Source of the DNA: Halanaerobium polyolivorans
GTDB taxonomy: Bacteria > Bacillota > Halanaerobiia > Halanaerobiales > Halanaerobiaceae
Reading direction: 5' to 3'
Assembly: GCF_020711195.1 (NCBI RefSeq)
Contig: NZ_JAJFAT010000009.1
Span: 55,996 to 119,995 of the forward strand
Length of the DNA: 64,000 nt
Numbering within the stretch: the stretch's first letter is position 1; each line of letters begins with the position of its first letter. This document shows positions 34,412-42,765 of the stretch, piece after piece. The translations under genes were made by a program, and so were the position numbers. The notes beneath the pieces were generated by a model. The model searched no databases. It was not told the origin of the DNA and was given only the letters and a program-made list of their open reading frames with translations.

Positions 34412-34475
34412 ACTCCACTTCCTTTTCTTTCAGGCTGTAATTTACAAAAGCAAACTACAGCCTGACTGAAGTTAT

Positions 34476-36101
34476 TTATCTTTTCAGATTTACCAGTTCC
34501 TGCAGCATTTCATCTGAGGTTGTGATAACTCTAGAATTTGCCTGAAAACCTCTCTGGGCAGTAATCATATTTGTAAATTCTTCGGAGAGATTTGCATTTG
34601 ACATCTCAAGATTAGCAGGAGCTAAACTACCTTTGCCATCCTGAGCTGCAGCTCCTATATCTGGATCACCAGAGTTAGCTGAATCTTCAAAAACTCCTTC
34701 TTTTCTCTGCAGACCTGAAGGATTAGAAAAATCGGCTAAGGCCAGTTTGGCCAGAGTTTGATTTAAGCCATTATCATAAGAACCCTCGATATTACCAGTT
34801 TCAGTAAAAGAAAATGATTCTAAGACTCCATTTGAATTACCATTTACATTTTCCGAAGTTGCTGTCATAGAATTTGCAAATTGGGTTAAGCGGCTGAAAT
34901 CAAGCTCTATATTCTGTTCCACCTCGGGTCCATTAGGAATAAATGCGATATTGGCTGTTTCACCAGAGATAATATTACCATTATCATTAAAGATAATCTC
35001 ATGGTTACCACCCTCTAATTCAACTGAACCATCATTTGTCCCACTTACTTCTAAACTTTCATCTTCTATTTCCCAGGTGTTATTATCAGTTTTTTTGATC
35101 AGCAGTTCTACAGTGTGTTTTTCACCCTGACTGTCATAAACATCTACCGCTATATTACGCTCGGTATTTAACTGATAGCCTAGTTCCAAATTGCTGTCAG
35201 GATCACCATCAACTTCCAGTAAGCTGCCAGCATTTAAAGATTCATCAATGGCAGCGGTATTAAGGTCAATATCTCCTGTTGTAGTACCATCACTTAATGT
35301 TACTTCGATATTATCTATTAGGTCATTACCATCATCATCTGCAAAGCTGAGCAAATTACCATCTGCATCAAGTCTGATAATTCCTGTCAAAGGGTTTACA
35401 TTCCCATTGATATCTGTATTTTCATCATCTGCCTCTAAACTGAAGTTCCACTCGTTGAATTCCGAATTATCAGCCGGCTCTAGAGAAAATCTTAAGCTAT
35501 CTTCTAAACCGTTGGCCTCTAAATTGAGGTTCTGACTGACAACATTTAGCTCATTTTCTAAAGCAGAGTCTAAATTTCTACCATAATCGATCCGGCTTGT
35601 TTGTTGGGCATTGATGGAATTTTGCAGAACTATATCACCTAAACTATCATTATTAAAAGCACCAAATTCACCATCTGCATCTGCCAGCCAACCCTGAACT
35701 AATTTACCATTGCTGAGTGAGTAAAGATTACCGTTTTCATCAAAACCGAAATTACCGGCTCTTGAATAAGATTGGGTCTGGCCTTCTCTTAAGACGAAAA
35801 ATCCATCACCCTGAATAGCAACATCTGAGCCCTGGCCTGTTGATTCAAGATTACCTGAAGTCATATTATTATCTATACTAGCAACAGAGGTTCCCAGACC
35901 TACCTGCTGGGCATTTGTTCCTCCCCTGGCATCATCGGCTGCTGAAGCACCCTGTATTGTCTGGGTTAGCATTTCCTGAAAGGTTACCCGACTGCTTTTA
36001 AAGCCCACCGTATTAACATTTGAAATATTATTACCGATTACATCCATCATTTCCTGGTGTGAATCTAAACCAGAAACACCAGCATACATTGATCTTAGCA
36101 T
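34476..36101 (-). CDS. flgE: Flagellar hook protein FlgE
   Basis: Hook subunit, 541 residues. N-terminus MLRSMYAGVSGLDSHQEMMD then VIGNNISNVNTVGFKSSRVT; QGDGFFVLREGQTQSYSRAG in the middle; C-terminus ANLSEEFTNMITAQRGFQAN, all FlgE signatures. The central domain is enlarged and acidic (many Asp/Asn/Glu), again as expected for an exposed hook in brine. The frame is open upstream for 18 codons, but GAGGAGG fixes the ATG at 36101. The leader carries the second copy of the two-hairpin element. Confidence 0.97.
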   Translation of the reverse strand: MLRSMYAGVSGLDSHQEMMDVIGNNISNVNTVGFKSSRVTFQEMLTQTIQGASAADDARGGTNAQQVGLGTSVASIDNNMTSGNLESTGQGSDVAIQGDGFFVLREGQTQSYSRAGNFGFDENGNLYSLSNGKLVQGWLADADGEFGAFNNDSLGDIVLQNSINAQQTSRIDYGRNLDSALENELNVVSQNLNLEANGLEDSLRFSLEPADNSEFNEWNFSLEADDENTDINGNVNPLTGIIRLDADGNLLSFADDDGNDLIDNIEVTLSDGTTTGDIDLNTAAIDESLNAGSLLEVDGDPDSNLELGYQLNTERNIAVDVYDSQGEKHTVELLIKKTDNNTWEIEDESLEVSGTNDGSVELEGGNHEIIFNDNGNIISGETANIAFIPNGPEVEQNIELDFSRLTQFANSMTATSENVNGNSNGVLESFSFTETGNIEGSYDNGLNQTLAKLALADFSNPSGLQRKEGVFEDSANSGDPDIGAAAQDGKGSLAPANLEMSNANLSEEFTNMITAQRGFQANSRVITTSDEMLQELVNLKR

Positions 36102-36133
36102 TATTATTTTCCTCCTCAGTATCAAAGCGGGTC

Positions 36134-36181
36134 CTGCTGTAGTCGACAGCAGCACAGAGCTTCCTGAAAAAGGTCCAGCTC
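36134..36181 (-). promoter_or_regulatory. Two-hairpin leader RNA element upstream of flgE (copy 2)
   Basis: On the mRNA strand, hairpin 1 (36157-36181) has outer stem GAGC/GCUC, internal loop UGGA opposite AA, inner stem CCU/AGG and a UUUUC loop. Four bases later hairpin 2 (36134-36152) has stem CUGCUGU/ACAGCAG with loop CGACU. It ends 32 bases before the flgE ATG. Compared with copy 1 the outer stem of hairpin 1 changes A-U to G-C and the hairpin 2 stem changes U-A to C-G, while internal-loop and inner-stem bases are fixed. Confidence 0.7.
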
Positions 36182-36207
36182 ATTCCAGCTTTATAACTTT
36201 ATTTTTT

Positions 36208-36591
36208 TTATTTCATAAATACCGCACTATCGATATTGGTGAAAACATTATCTTCCATGCTTTCTTCATCAACTGCAGTAATCACCTTATTATTTTCGAT
36301 GCTGACAATATAGGCAGTATTATTAACCATTATCAGTGAATCTTTGGCTCCTTTTGCCCTTGCCTTTTCTGCACCGCTCTGCAGTTTATTGAACTCGCTT
36401 TTTGTAAAGGGAATAGGACGATTGTTTACCCTTTTTTTAGCATGTTTAGAAAAAGATAGATCTTTTTTTGCTATTTTTTGCTCTAAAATATCCTTAAATG
36501 AATCTGAAACTTCATTTTGCTTATTCTTCTGTTCTGTCTTTTGCTTCTGATTTATTTTTAACGGATGGTTAATATTAATTCGGTTATCCAT
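36208..36591 (-). CDS. TIGR02530 family flagellar operon protein
   Basis: 127 residues. N-terminus Asn/Gln/Lys-rich and probably disordered; the conserved core is FSKHAKKRVNNRPIPFTKSE, then KARAKGAKDSLIMVNNTAYI and a final TAVDEESMEDNVFTNIDSAV. This is the TIGR02530 'flagellar operon protein' found between flgD and flgE in Clostridia and Bacillus; the function is unknown. The ATG at 36591 follows AAGGG; the in-frame GTG upstream overlaps that site. Confidence 0.92.
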   Translation of the reverse strand: MDNRININHPLKINQKQKTEQKNKQNEVSDSFKDILEQKIAKKDLSFSKHAKKRVNNRPIPFTKSEFNKLQSGAEKARAKGAKDSLIMVNNTAYIVSIENNKVITAVDEESMEDNVFTNIDSAVFMK

Positions 36592-36596
36592 TTTTA

Positions 36597-37028
36597 TCAC
36601 CCTTGTTCTTTGGCACTTACTGCTTTAATATTTTCCACTTCTATTTCTGAGCCATCGTCTAAAACTGCCACTGTCTGATCATTTTTGGCCATGACCGAAG
36701 TTACCTCACCTTTTAAAACTATGCCATTAAACTCTGCAGCTATTTCTTTGCCGATCAGATTAGCATTATTTAAGACTTGATTTGTGTCTAATTTGTCTGC
36801 TAATAATTGATATATCTTTTCACTTTTTTCTAAGCTGCTAAATTCTGCCATCTGGGAAACAAATTCTGTGTTTTCCATCGGTTTTAAAGGATCCTGATTA
36901 TTGAGCTGAGTTATTAAAAGCTCAAAAAATACGTCCTGACCTAGTTCCTGTTGATTATCAAATTGATTTTCTTCATTCTGCTGACTTTGAGCTATCTCTA
37001 CACTATTATCTGTGGCTAGATCAATCAT
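36597..37028 (-). CDS. flgD: Flagellar hook cap protein FlgD
   Basis: Hook-scaffold protein under which FlgE polymerises. 143 residues: the N-terminal FlgD motif LGQDVFFELLITQLNNQDPL, KPMENTEFVSQMAEFSSLEK, then a short C-terminal beta domain (IGKEIAAEFNGIVLKGEVTS). It is shorter than enteric FlgD, as usual in Firmicutes. Between fliK and the TIGR02530 gene. Confidence 0.95.
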   Translation of the reverse strand: MIDLATDNSVEIAQSQQNEENQFDNQQELGQDVFFELLITQLNNQDPLKPMENTEFVSQMAEFSSLEKSEKIYQLLADKLDTNQVLNNANLIGKEIAAEFNGIVLKGEVTSVMAKNDQTVAVLDDGSEIEVENIKAVSAKEQG

Positions 37029-37040
37029 TCTCTACCTCCT

Positions 37041-38600
37041 TTAAGCTAATAGATTTAAGGTTGAACTCCCATAAATTCTTCTGAGTTGATTAGAACTTTC
37101 TTTTAGTTCAGAATAACTGGGCTCAGCACCAGCTCTTTGCTCAGGATAATAGATCCCTTTAAAGTGCTGCCAGTTCTGCTGTTGATTTTGGCTGCTTTGA
37201 CCATTGTTGTGCTGTTGTGAACTCAAAGAAAAGCCAGCCTGATTTTCAATTTCTCTAGGAGCAGAATGAGAATGTTCTATTCTAAACTCCTCGATATTAA
37301 TTCCGTCTCTGATCAGATCATTTTTTAGGCTGTTTAAACTCTCTTCTAAATTGGCTTTAATCGATTCGTTTTCCACTAAAATTTCAGCTCTTAAATTATC
37401 ATTTTGATGAGAGAGTTTGAGTTCTATTTTTCCCAATGATTCAGGTTCCAACTGAATGCTCATCTCTTTTGTCTCAGCCGAATATTGAGCTTTAAAGCCT
37501 TCAATAATTTGAGTTTCAACATCTGCATTTTGATAGACTTCACTTTCTGCACTAATCTCAAGCTGCTGCCAATTGAGCTTAGAACTTGCTTGGCTTGAAT
37601 CATGATCAGCTAGCTGATTTAAAAAGTTGCTCTCTTTTAGATCATCAATTTCTAAATCTTCAAGCTCTGCAAAAGCACTCATTTTTTGCTTTGTTTTTTG
37701 CAGTTGGCTAAAGATTTCTGCTTTTTCAGATTCTAAATTAGCTTGAGAACTTTCTCTTTCAGCTTCTGCTTTGCTATCTTCCAAGTCTAAATTTAGTTCT
37801 GAGTGAGCCTTATTTTCTAGATCAAGTAATGGTTCATTGATAGCTTTATCTCTTTCTAGATTGATCAGCTCTAAGCTTTCAGAATCTAAAAGCTTAATTA
37901 GAATCTTTTGATCAAGCAAATCAAAATCTTCTAAAAGCAAATCTGCACTATTTGGCTCATTTTCACTGATTTCAGCTGAATCTAATTTTTTCAAATCCCC
38001 AAAGAGCTTAAATAACTCTTTTTCCAATTGAATCTCTTCCGCCTGATTAAGCTCTCTCTCTCGGACAACTTCAGCCTTAATTTCAAGCAGCTTTTGCTCT
38101 TTTTTTGAAAATTCTTCTGCAGCTATTTCACTATCATTCAGCTTTTCTGTCTCAGCTTCAGTTAGTAGTTCTTCTTTAAACTCAATCTCTTTACTATCCA
38201 GCTTTTGAGCTTCTGACAAGACTTTTTGAGATAATATATCTCTTAAAAGAGCTAAGTTTTGATCTGGGCTTAAGTTTATCTCAGAAGCTAATTCGATAAA
38301 CTCCTCCAATTCAGCAAGTTCTAGCTTGCCATTTTCAAGTCCAGCTAGGAGTTCAGCTGCTTTTTCAGCCGCTGCTTGATCTTCTTCTTTTGAACTTGCT
38401 TTTAACTGCTCTTTAAAATCAGCTAAAAAAGACTGCAGCTCTCTGCTTTCTTTTTGCTCAGATGAAGAGTTTTTTGCTGACTGCTGCTGCAGCAGCTCTG
38501 AAAAAGGTGAGTTCTGAATATCTTTTGCTGGACCTTTTTCTAGCTGTGAATCTCTGGCTTCGGGAAAATTGAAATTTTCCACTAAGGGCACCGCCTGCAT
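37041..38600 (-). CDS. fliK: Flagellar hook-length control protein FliK
   Basis: 519 residues. The first ~380 are extremely Glu/Leu/Lys/Ser-rich and low in complexity, fitting the extended molecular ruler part; the C-terminal ~130 residues contain the FliK signature EMSIQLEPESLGKIELKLSH then LRAEILVENESIKANLEESL (LxPexLGxVxvxl...l). The start is set at ATG 38600 with an AAGGGGG site. Followed by flgD after 12 bases. A second fliK-like gene lies at 54438-55496. Confidence 0.92.
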   Translation of the reverse strand: MQAVPLVENFNFPEARDSQLEKGPAKDIQNSPFSELLQQQSAKNSSSEQKESRELQSFLADFKEQLKASSKEEDQAAAEKAAELLAGLENGKLELAELEEFIELASEINLSPDQNLALLRDILSQKVLSEAQKLDSKEIEFKEELLTEAETEKLNDSEIAAEEFSKKEQKLLEIKAEVVRERELNQAEEIQLEKELFKLFGDLKKLDSAEISENEPNSADLLLEDFDLLDQKILIKLLDSESLELINLERDKAINEPLLDLENKAHSELNLDLEDSKAEAERESSQANLESEKAEIFSQLQKTKQKMSAFAELEDLEIDDLKESNFLNQLADHDSSQASSKLNWQQLEISAESEVYQNADVETQIIEGFKAQYSAETKEMSIQLEPESLGKIELKLSHQNDNLRAEILVENESIKANLEESLNSLKNDLIRDGINIEEFRIEHSHSAPREIENQAGFSLSSQQHNNGQSSQNQQQNWQHFKGIYYPEQRAGAEPSYSELKESSNQLRRIYGSSTLNLLA

Positions 38601-38643
38601 TTTTTCACCCCCTTCCACTTTAATACTCCCATTTTACTTTATT

Positions 38644-39180
38644 TTATATATTCTGCAGTTGATTGATATATTCTGCAGCAATATTCTGGGGCATCTGTTC
38701 TAAAATATGGGCTGCTTCTTCTTCAGAAAGTTCATTTAAAATTTCTACAGCAAAGCTAATTTCTAATTCCTGGATTACAGCTGCTGCTGCAGCTTCATCC
38801 ATTTCTTGATAAATATTAGCTATTTTAGCTAAACGTTCCTGTCTTGATAACTTCTGATTTGAAAGTTGATCATATTCTGACTCTAAATTTGCAAAAAGAT
38901 CTTTTCTCTGTTCTATTTCAGCTTCTAAGCTAATTATTTCTCTCTCTTTTTCTGCTAGTTCTGCTTCTTTTTGCCTAAGTTCTGCCTCAAGTTCATCGTT
39001 TCTAGTTTCTAGTTGAGTCATTTCCTCACGGCTGAGCAGATAATTATTTAAAATGGGAACTCGATCTGCAATTTCATAGGCGGTTGATCTAACATCTATA
39101 ATTCCTAAGGCATTAAAGGACCAGCTTAACATCGAAAATAGGATTAAAAATAAGCTTAAAAATACAATTGTTTTCTTCAT
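38644..39180 (-). CDS. MotE/YlxF-like protein with C-terminal MgtE-N-like domain
   Basis: 178 residues: one N-terminal membrane segment (about 5-25, VFLSLFLILFSMLSWSFNA), a long coiled coil (about 55-130, REEMTQLETRNDELEAELRQ and onward) and a short C-terminal MgtE-N-like repeat (LSEEEAAHILEQMPQNIAAE). This is the layout of MotE/YlxF proteins in the fliJ-fliK gap. MotE has been described as a periplasmic chaperone for MotC in some bacteria, which this locus lacks, so the role here is open. It starts at the overlapping TGATG of fliJ. Confidence 0.82.
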   Translation of the reverse strand: MKKTIVFLSLFLILFSMLSWSFNALGIIDVRSTAYEIADRVPILNNYLLSREEMTQLETRNDELEAELRQKEAELAEKEREIISLEAEIEQRKDLFANLESEYDQLSNQKLSRQERLAKIANIYQEMDEAAAAAVIQELEISFAVEILNELSEEEAAHILEQMPQNIAAEYINQLQNI

Positions 39181-39620
39181 CAGCTTAAACTACCACCTAA
39201 GGCTGCACATCTACCAAGCTCATCTAATTCTTTTTGTTCTTTTTTTAAAAAAGATTCAAATTCTTTTTGAGCAGCTTTTTCTTCCAGCTTTTCAAAAGTT
39301 TTGCGCTCTTTTTTCCGCTGCAGCAGTACATTCATCTGTTTTGCTAGTTCTTTTTCTTTAGTTTTTTTAGCCTGTATTAATTCTCTTTTTTGCTGACGCA
39401 ATTTTTTTAAATACCTCTGACATTGAGACTGTTGCGTAATTTTTGCCTGTTCTTCCCTCATTTTTTGATAAAGCTGCTGCTGTTCTGCTGTTAAAGCTTC
39501 TGTTTTGTCCTCTAAGCTTAAAATTTCTTTTTTAAGAGCCAGATATTTTTTTTCGGCTATTTCTTCCTGCCTTATTTTAATATTAAGTAATTTGGCAAAT
39601 TTAAAATTTTTATTCATCAT
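39180..39620 (-). CDS. fliJ: Flagellar export protein FliJ
   Basis: 146 residues of continuous Lys/Glu/Gln-rich coiled coil (FAKLLNIKIRQEEIAEKKYL, then many heptads). FliJ sits in the central pore of the FliI hexamer and links it to FlhA. The family has little fixed sequence; the call follows from length, coiled-coil nature and place between fliI and the motE-like gene. Stop and next start overlap as TGATG. Confidence 0.85.
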   Translation of the reverse strand: MMNKNFKFAKLLNIKIRQEEIAEKKYLALKKEILSLEDKTEALTAEQQQLYQKMREEQAKITQQSQCQRYLKKLRQQKRELIQAKKTKEKELAKQMNVLLQRKKERKTFEKLEEKAAQKEFESFLKKEQKELDELGRCAALGGSLS

Positions 39621-39696
39621 TAATCACCCTGCTTATTTTAATTTATCTCTTTTTTAAAATAATCTTAGAATAAAGTATTTTTTAAGCTTTTAGTTC

Positions 39697-41001
39697 TTAT
39701 TTGGCAGCTAATTTTTTAAGCCTGCTCAATGTTTTTTTATATTCTGCCTTTTCATTTATGCCCTGAGTTAAAAAATCATTTATATCAGAAATTTTGGCTA
39801 TTGCTTTATCAAGTTCGGGGTTTGTGCCTTTTTGATAGGCACCGATATCAATTAAATCTTTAGATTGATTATAGACTGCAATCATTTTTTTGAGCTTTTC
39901 GGCAGCCTCTATATGTTCTTTGCTGACCATATCTTTCATGATCCTGCTGATACTGCTTAAAATATCAACAGCTGGATAATGGCTGCTTTCTGCCAGTTCT
40001 CTAGCAAGACTAATATGCCCATCAAGGATTCCCCTTACCGTATCAGCAACCGGTTCATTGAAGTCATCACCTTCAACCAGTACAGTATAAAGGGCTGTAA
40101 TCGAAGCCGTCTGATTTGTACCACTTCTTTCCAGAAGTTTTGGTAATTTGGCAAATACAGAGGGGGGATATCCCCTAGTTGCTGGCGGTTCACCAACTGC
40201 AAGTCCTACCTCTCTTAAGGCCATAGCCACCCTGGTTACAGAATCCATCATCAAAAGCACATCTTCTCCTTGATCACGGAAATATTCTGCTATAGCTGTA
40301 GTTATATTAGCTGCTTTTACTCTGAGCAGAGCCGGCTGATCAGATGTTGCAACAACAACTATAGATCTTTGCAAGCCTTCTTCACCCAAGTCTCTTTCTA
40401 TAAAATCTCTAACCTCTCTACCTCTTTCACCGATTAAACCAATTACATTAATATCTGCATTAGTGTTGCGGGCTGCCATACCTAATAGAGTTGATTTACC
40501 AACCCCACTCCCGGCAAAGATACCTAATCGCTGCCCCCTGCCACAGGTCAAAAAACCATCGATACTTCTTATCCCCAGTGAAAGGGGCTTTTTGATTCTT
40601 TTTCTCTGCAGAGGATCTGGAGGATTCTGGTTCACTTCTACTTCAGAATATTTTTTGATTTCTTCCCCATTCAAAATATTACCACTACCATCTAAGATCT
40701 TCCCTAAAAGCTCTCTACCTACTTTAACCTTCAGTTTTTCCCCGGTTGCAATAACCTTTGAGCCAGGTCTGATCCCTTCCATATCACCGATCGGCATCAT
40801 CAAAACTTTATTATCATCAAATCCAACAACTTCTGCCTTGATCCGTTTTTTCCCTTCTATAAAGCAGAGTTCCCCAATCGAAACCTGGGGGCCAATTGAT
40901 TCTATTACCAGACCAATCACCCTGCTGATCCTTCCGAAATCTCTGGTCATATCCTGAGCAGAGATTTTAGCTTCAATTTTGTTTAAATCAATATCCAGCA
41001 T
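39697..41001 (-). CDS. fliI: Flagellum-specific ATPase FliI
   Basis: Export ATPase related to the F1 beta subunit, 434 residues. Walker A GSGVGKST at residues 164-171, GLIGERGREVRDFIERDLGE, Walker B LLMMDSVTRVAMALREVGLA and GEPPATRGYPPSVFAKLPKL. All are FliI hallmarks. It overlaps the fliH end by 14 bases. FliH (its inhibitor) and FliJ flank it. Confidence 0.98.
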   Translation of the reverse strand: MLDIDLNKIEAKISAQDMTRDFGRISRVIGLVIESIGPQVSIGELCFIEGKKRIKAEVVGFDDNKVLMMPIGDMEGIRPGSKVIATGEKLKVKVGRELLGKILDGSGNILNGEEIKKYSEVEVNQNPPDPLQRKRIKKPLSLGIRSIDGFLTCGRGQRLGIFAGSGVGKSTLLGMAARNTNADINVIGLIGERGREVRDFIERDLGEEGLQRSIVVVATSDQPALLRVKAANITTAIAEYFRDQGEDVLLMMDSVTRVAMALREVGLAVGEPPATRGYPPSVFAKLPKLLERSGTNQTASITALYTVLVEGDDFNEPVADTVRGILDGHISLARELAESSHYPAVDILSSISRIMKDMVSKEHIEAAEKLKKMIAVYNQSKDLIDIGAYQKGTNPELDKAIAKISDINDFLTQGINEKAEYKKTLSRLKKLAAK

Positions 41002-41740
41002 TTGCTTTTACCTCTTTTAAAAGTTCTTTTTTTATCAGCTCTAATTTATGTTCTATAATTGATTCTTTGCCACCTAGATTAGTTTTAACAATACAATCTC
41101 CTTTTTTAAGAGAAGGGTCAGCGATTAATTCAACCTCATCTAAATGATCTCTCTGTAAGTATTTGCTTTTATCAAGATAAGCTGTCAGCTCTGGATTTAC
41201 CTTCACTTTTATATTGCTGTGGGTCTCATCTAACTGAGAAAAAATTGAGGCCGCAATCTTATTTATCATTTCCGGTTCAGCTTCATTTTTATAATCAATA
41301 ATCATAGCTGCAATCTTTATTGCTAAGTTTACCGTTTCCACCTTAAAAGCTTTTTGTTTTTTGGCAAAACTTGAACTGATCTCCGCAGTTGCTTGTTGAA
41401 AGTTTTGTGTTAGGCTTTTAATTTTTTTCTCATTTTCTAGCCTAATTTCTTCTTCTGCTTTTTGGCTAATTTCTTGATATAGTTCTTCTCTTTCTGCCAT
41501 AAGCTCTGCCTTTTTTGCCTCTGCTTGAGCAATTATTGCAGCAGCTTCTTCTTCCGCCTGCTTAATAATTTTTTCTGCTTTCAGTTTTGCTTCAGAAAGC
41601 TTTTCTTCTGTTTCAGCTGCTTTATTTGGGACAGAAGAATCTTTAGAGCTATTTTCATTTTCGTCTTCAATAATAAAACTATTAAGGTTTATCTCTTTAT
41701 TTTTACCATTAATTTTTGCTGCTTTAATTATTTTAGACAA
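40988..41740 (-). CDS. fliH: Flagellar assembly protein FliH
   Basis: 250 residues: acidic N-terminus, long Glu/Ala/Lys coiled coil (about 45-125) and a C-terminal V-ATPase subunit E-like domain (VNLAIKIAAMIIDYKNEAEP ... LELIKKELLKEV). FliH regulates FliI and links it to the C ring. The start is TTG at 41740 behind GGGGAGAG, overlapping the fliG stop by 8 bases. Confidence 0.9.
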   Translation of the reverse strand: MSKIIKAAKINGKNKEINLNSFIIEDENENSSKDSSVPNKAAETEEKLSEAKLKAEKIIKQAEEEAAAIIAQAEAKKAELMAEREELYQEISQKAEEEIRLENEKKIKSLTQNFQQATAEISSSFAKKQKAFKVETVNLAIKIAAMIIDYKNEAEPEMINKIAASIFSQLDETHSNIKVKVNPELTAYLDKSKYLQRDHLDEVELIADPSLKKGDCIVKTNLGGKESIIEHKLELIKKELLKEVKANAGY

Positions 41741-42737
41741 TTAATTCACTCTCCCCACCTCTTGCAATTACTATCTCTCCACTTTCTTCTAGCTCTCTAA
41801 TTACATTTACGATTCTCTGCTGAGCATCTTCTACCTCTCTAATCCTTACAGGACCCATATATTCTATGTCTTCCTGCAGCATCTCAGCAGCTCTTTTGGA
41901 CATATTTCCTGTGATTATTTCTTCTACTTCAGTACTTGATGTCTTAAGGGCCAGGGCCAGATCATGAGTTTCCACCTGACGCAGTACAAGCTGAACTGCC
42001 CGATCAGAAAGCAGTACAATATCTTCGAAAACGAACATTCTCTTTTTGATTTCTTCGACAAGGTCTGGATTATCTTCTTCTAACTTATCTAAAATATTTT
42101 TTTCTGTTCCGCGGTCAACATTATTGAGCACATCTACAATTGACTCTATTCCTCCCGCTCTAGCATATTCGTTTGCTGCAACTGAAGAAAGCTTTTTCTC
42201 TAAGACCCTCTCTACCTCTTTGATTATCTCCGGAGAAGTTCTATCCATTACAGCAATTCTTTTGGCAACCTTGCTCTGTACATCTGCCGGTAGAGCAGAA
42301 AGAATTTGTGAGGCTTTGCTGGGACTCAAATAAGCTAAAATCAAGGCAATAGTTTGAGGATGTTCTTCTTGAATGAAGTTTAAAATTTGAGCTGCCTCGG
42401 TTTTGCGAATAGAATCAAAAGGTCGTACCTGAAGAGTAGCAGTTAGACGGTTGATTATATTTTTTGTTCTCTCTTTACCGAAGGATTTTTCCAGCACCTT
42501 TTTAGCATAACTAATCCCTCCAGAATTAATATAATCATTGGCCCTCTGCAGCTCTAAAAATTCTTCCTGTACCTTCTTTTTTAATTCTGGCTTTATTTTA
42601 TTTTTATTTGCTATCTCTAAAGTTAGTTTTTCTACTTCTTCATCATCAAGGTGTTTAAAAATATCTGATGAGACATCAGGTCCTAATGATATTAGCAAAA
42701 TTGCTGCTTTTTCTTTTCCATCTAATTCTTCCCTCAT
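41733..42737 (-). CDS. fliG: Flagellar motor switch protein FliG
   Basis: Torque-generating C-ring protein, 334 residues. LDGKEKAAILLISLGPDVSS at the N-terminus, EEHPQTIALILAYLSPSKAS in the middle (the EHPQ motif), and the charged C-terminal torque helix (IKKRMFVFEDIVLLSDRAVQ). Interacts with FliF, FliM and MotA. It lies 28 bases after fliF. Confidence 0.98.
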   Translation of the reverse strand: MREELDGKEKAAILLISLGPDVSSDIFKHLDDEEVEKLTLEIANKNKIKPELKKKVQEEFLELQRANDYINSGGISYAKKVLEKSFGKERTKNIINRLTATLQVRPFDSIRKTEAAQILNFIQEEHPQTIALILAYLSPSKASQILSALPADVQSKVAKRIAVMDRTSPEIIKEVERVLEKKLSSVAANEYARAGGIESIVDVLNNVDRGTEKNILDKLEEDNPDLVEEIKKRMFVFEDIVLLSDRAVQLVLRQVETHDLALALKTSSTEVEEIITGNMSKRAAEMLQEDIEYMGPVRIREVEDAQQRIVNVIRELEESGEIVIARGGESELIV

Positions 42738-42765
42738 AAAAATACCCCTTTATATTCCTCTGTTT

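Noticed and set aside
36102..36155. Upstream extension of FlgE by 18 codons
   Set aside because: It crosses the leader hairpin and includes the Shine-Dalgarno GAGGAGG; FlgE normally starts MLRSMY...
18342..36181. c-di-GMP-I (GEMM) riboswitch as the explanation of the flgE/flgG leaders
   Set aside because: The diagnostic core (GCAAAGCC-type and tetraloop-receptor pattern) is absent from both; the structure found is two short hairpins with a different fixed internal loop.
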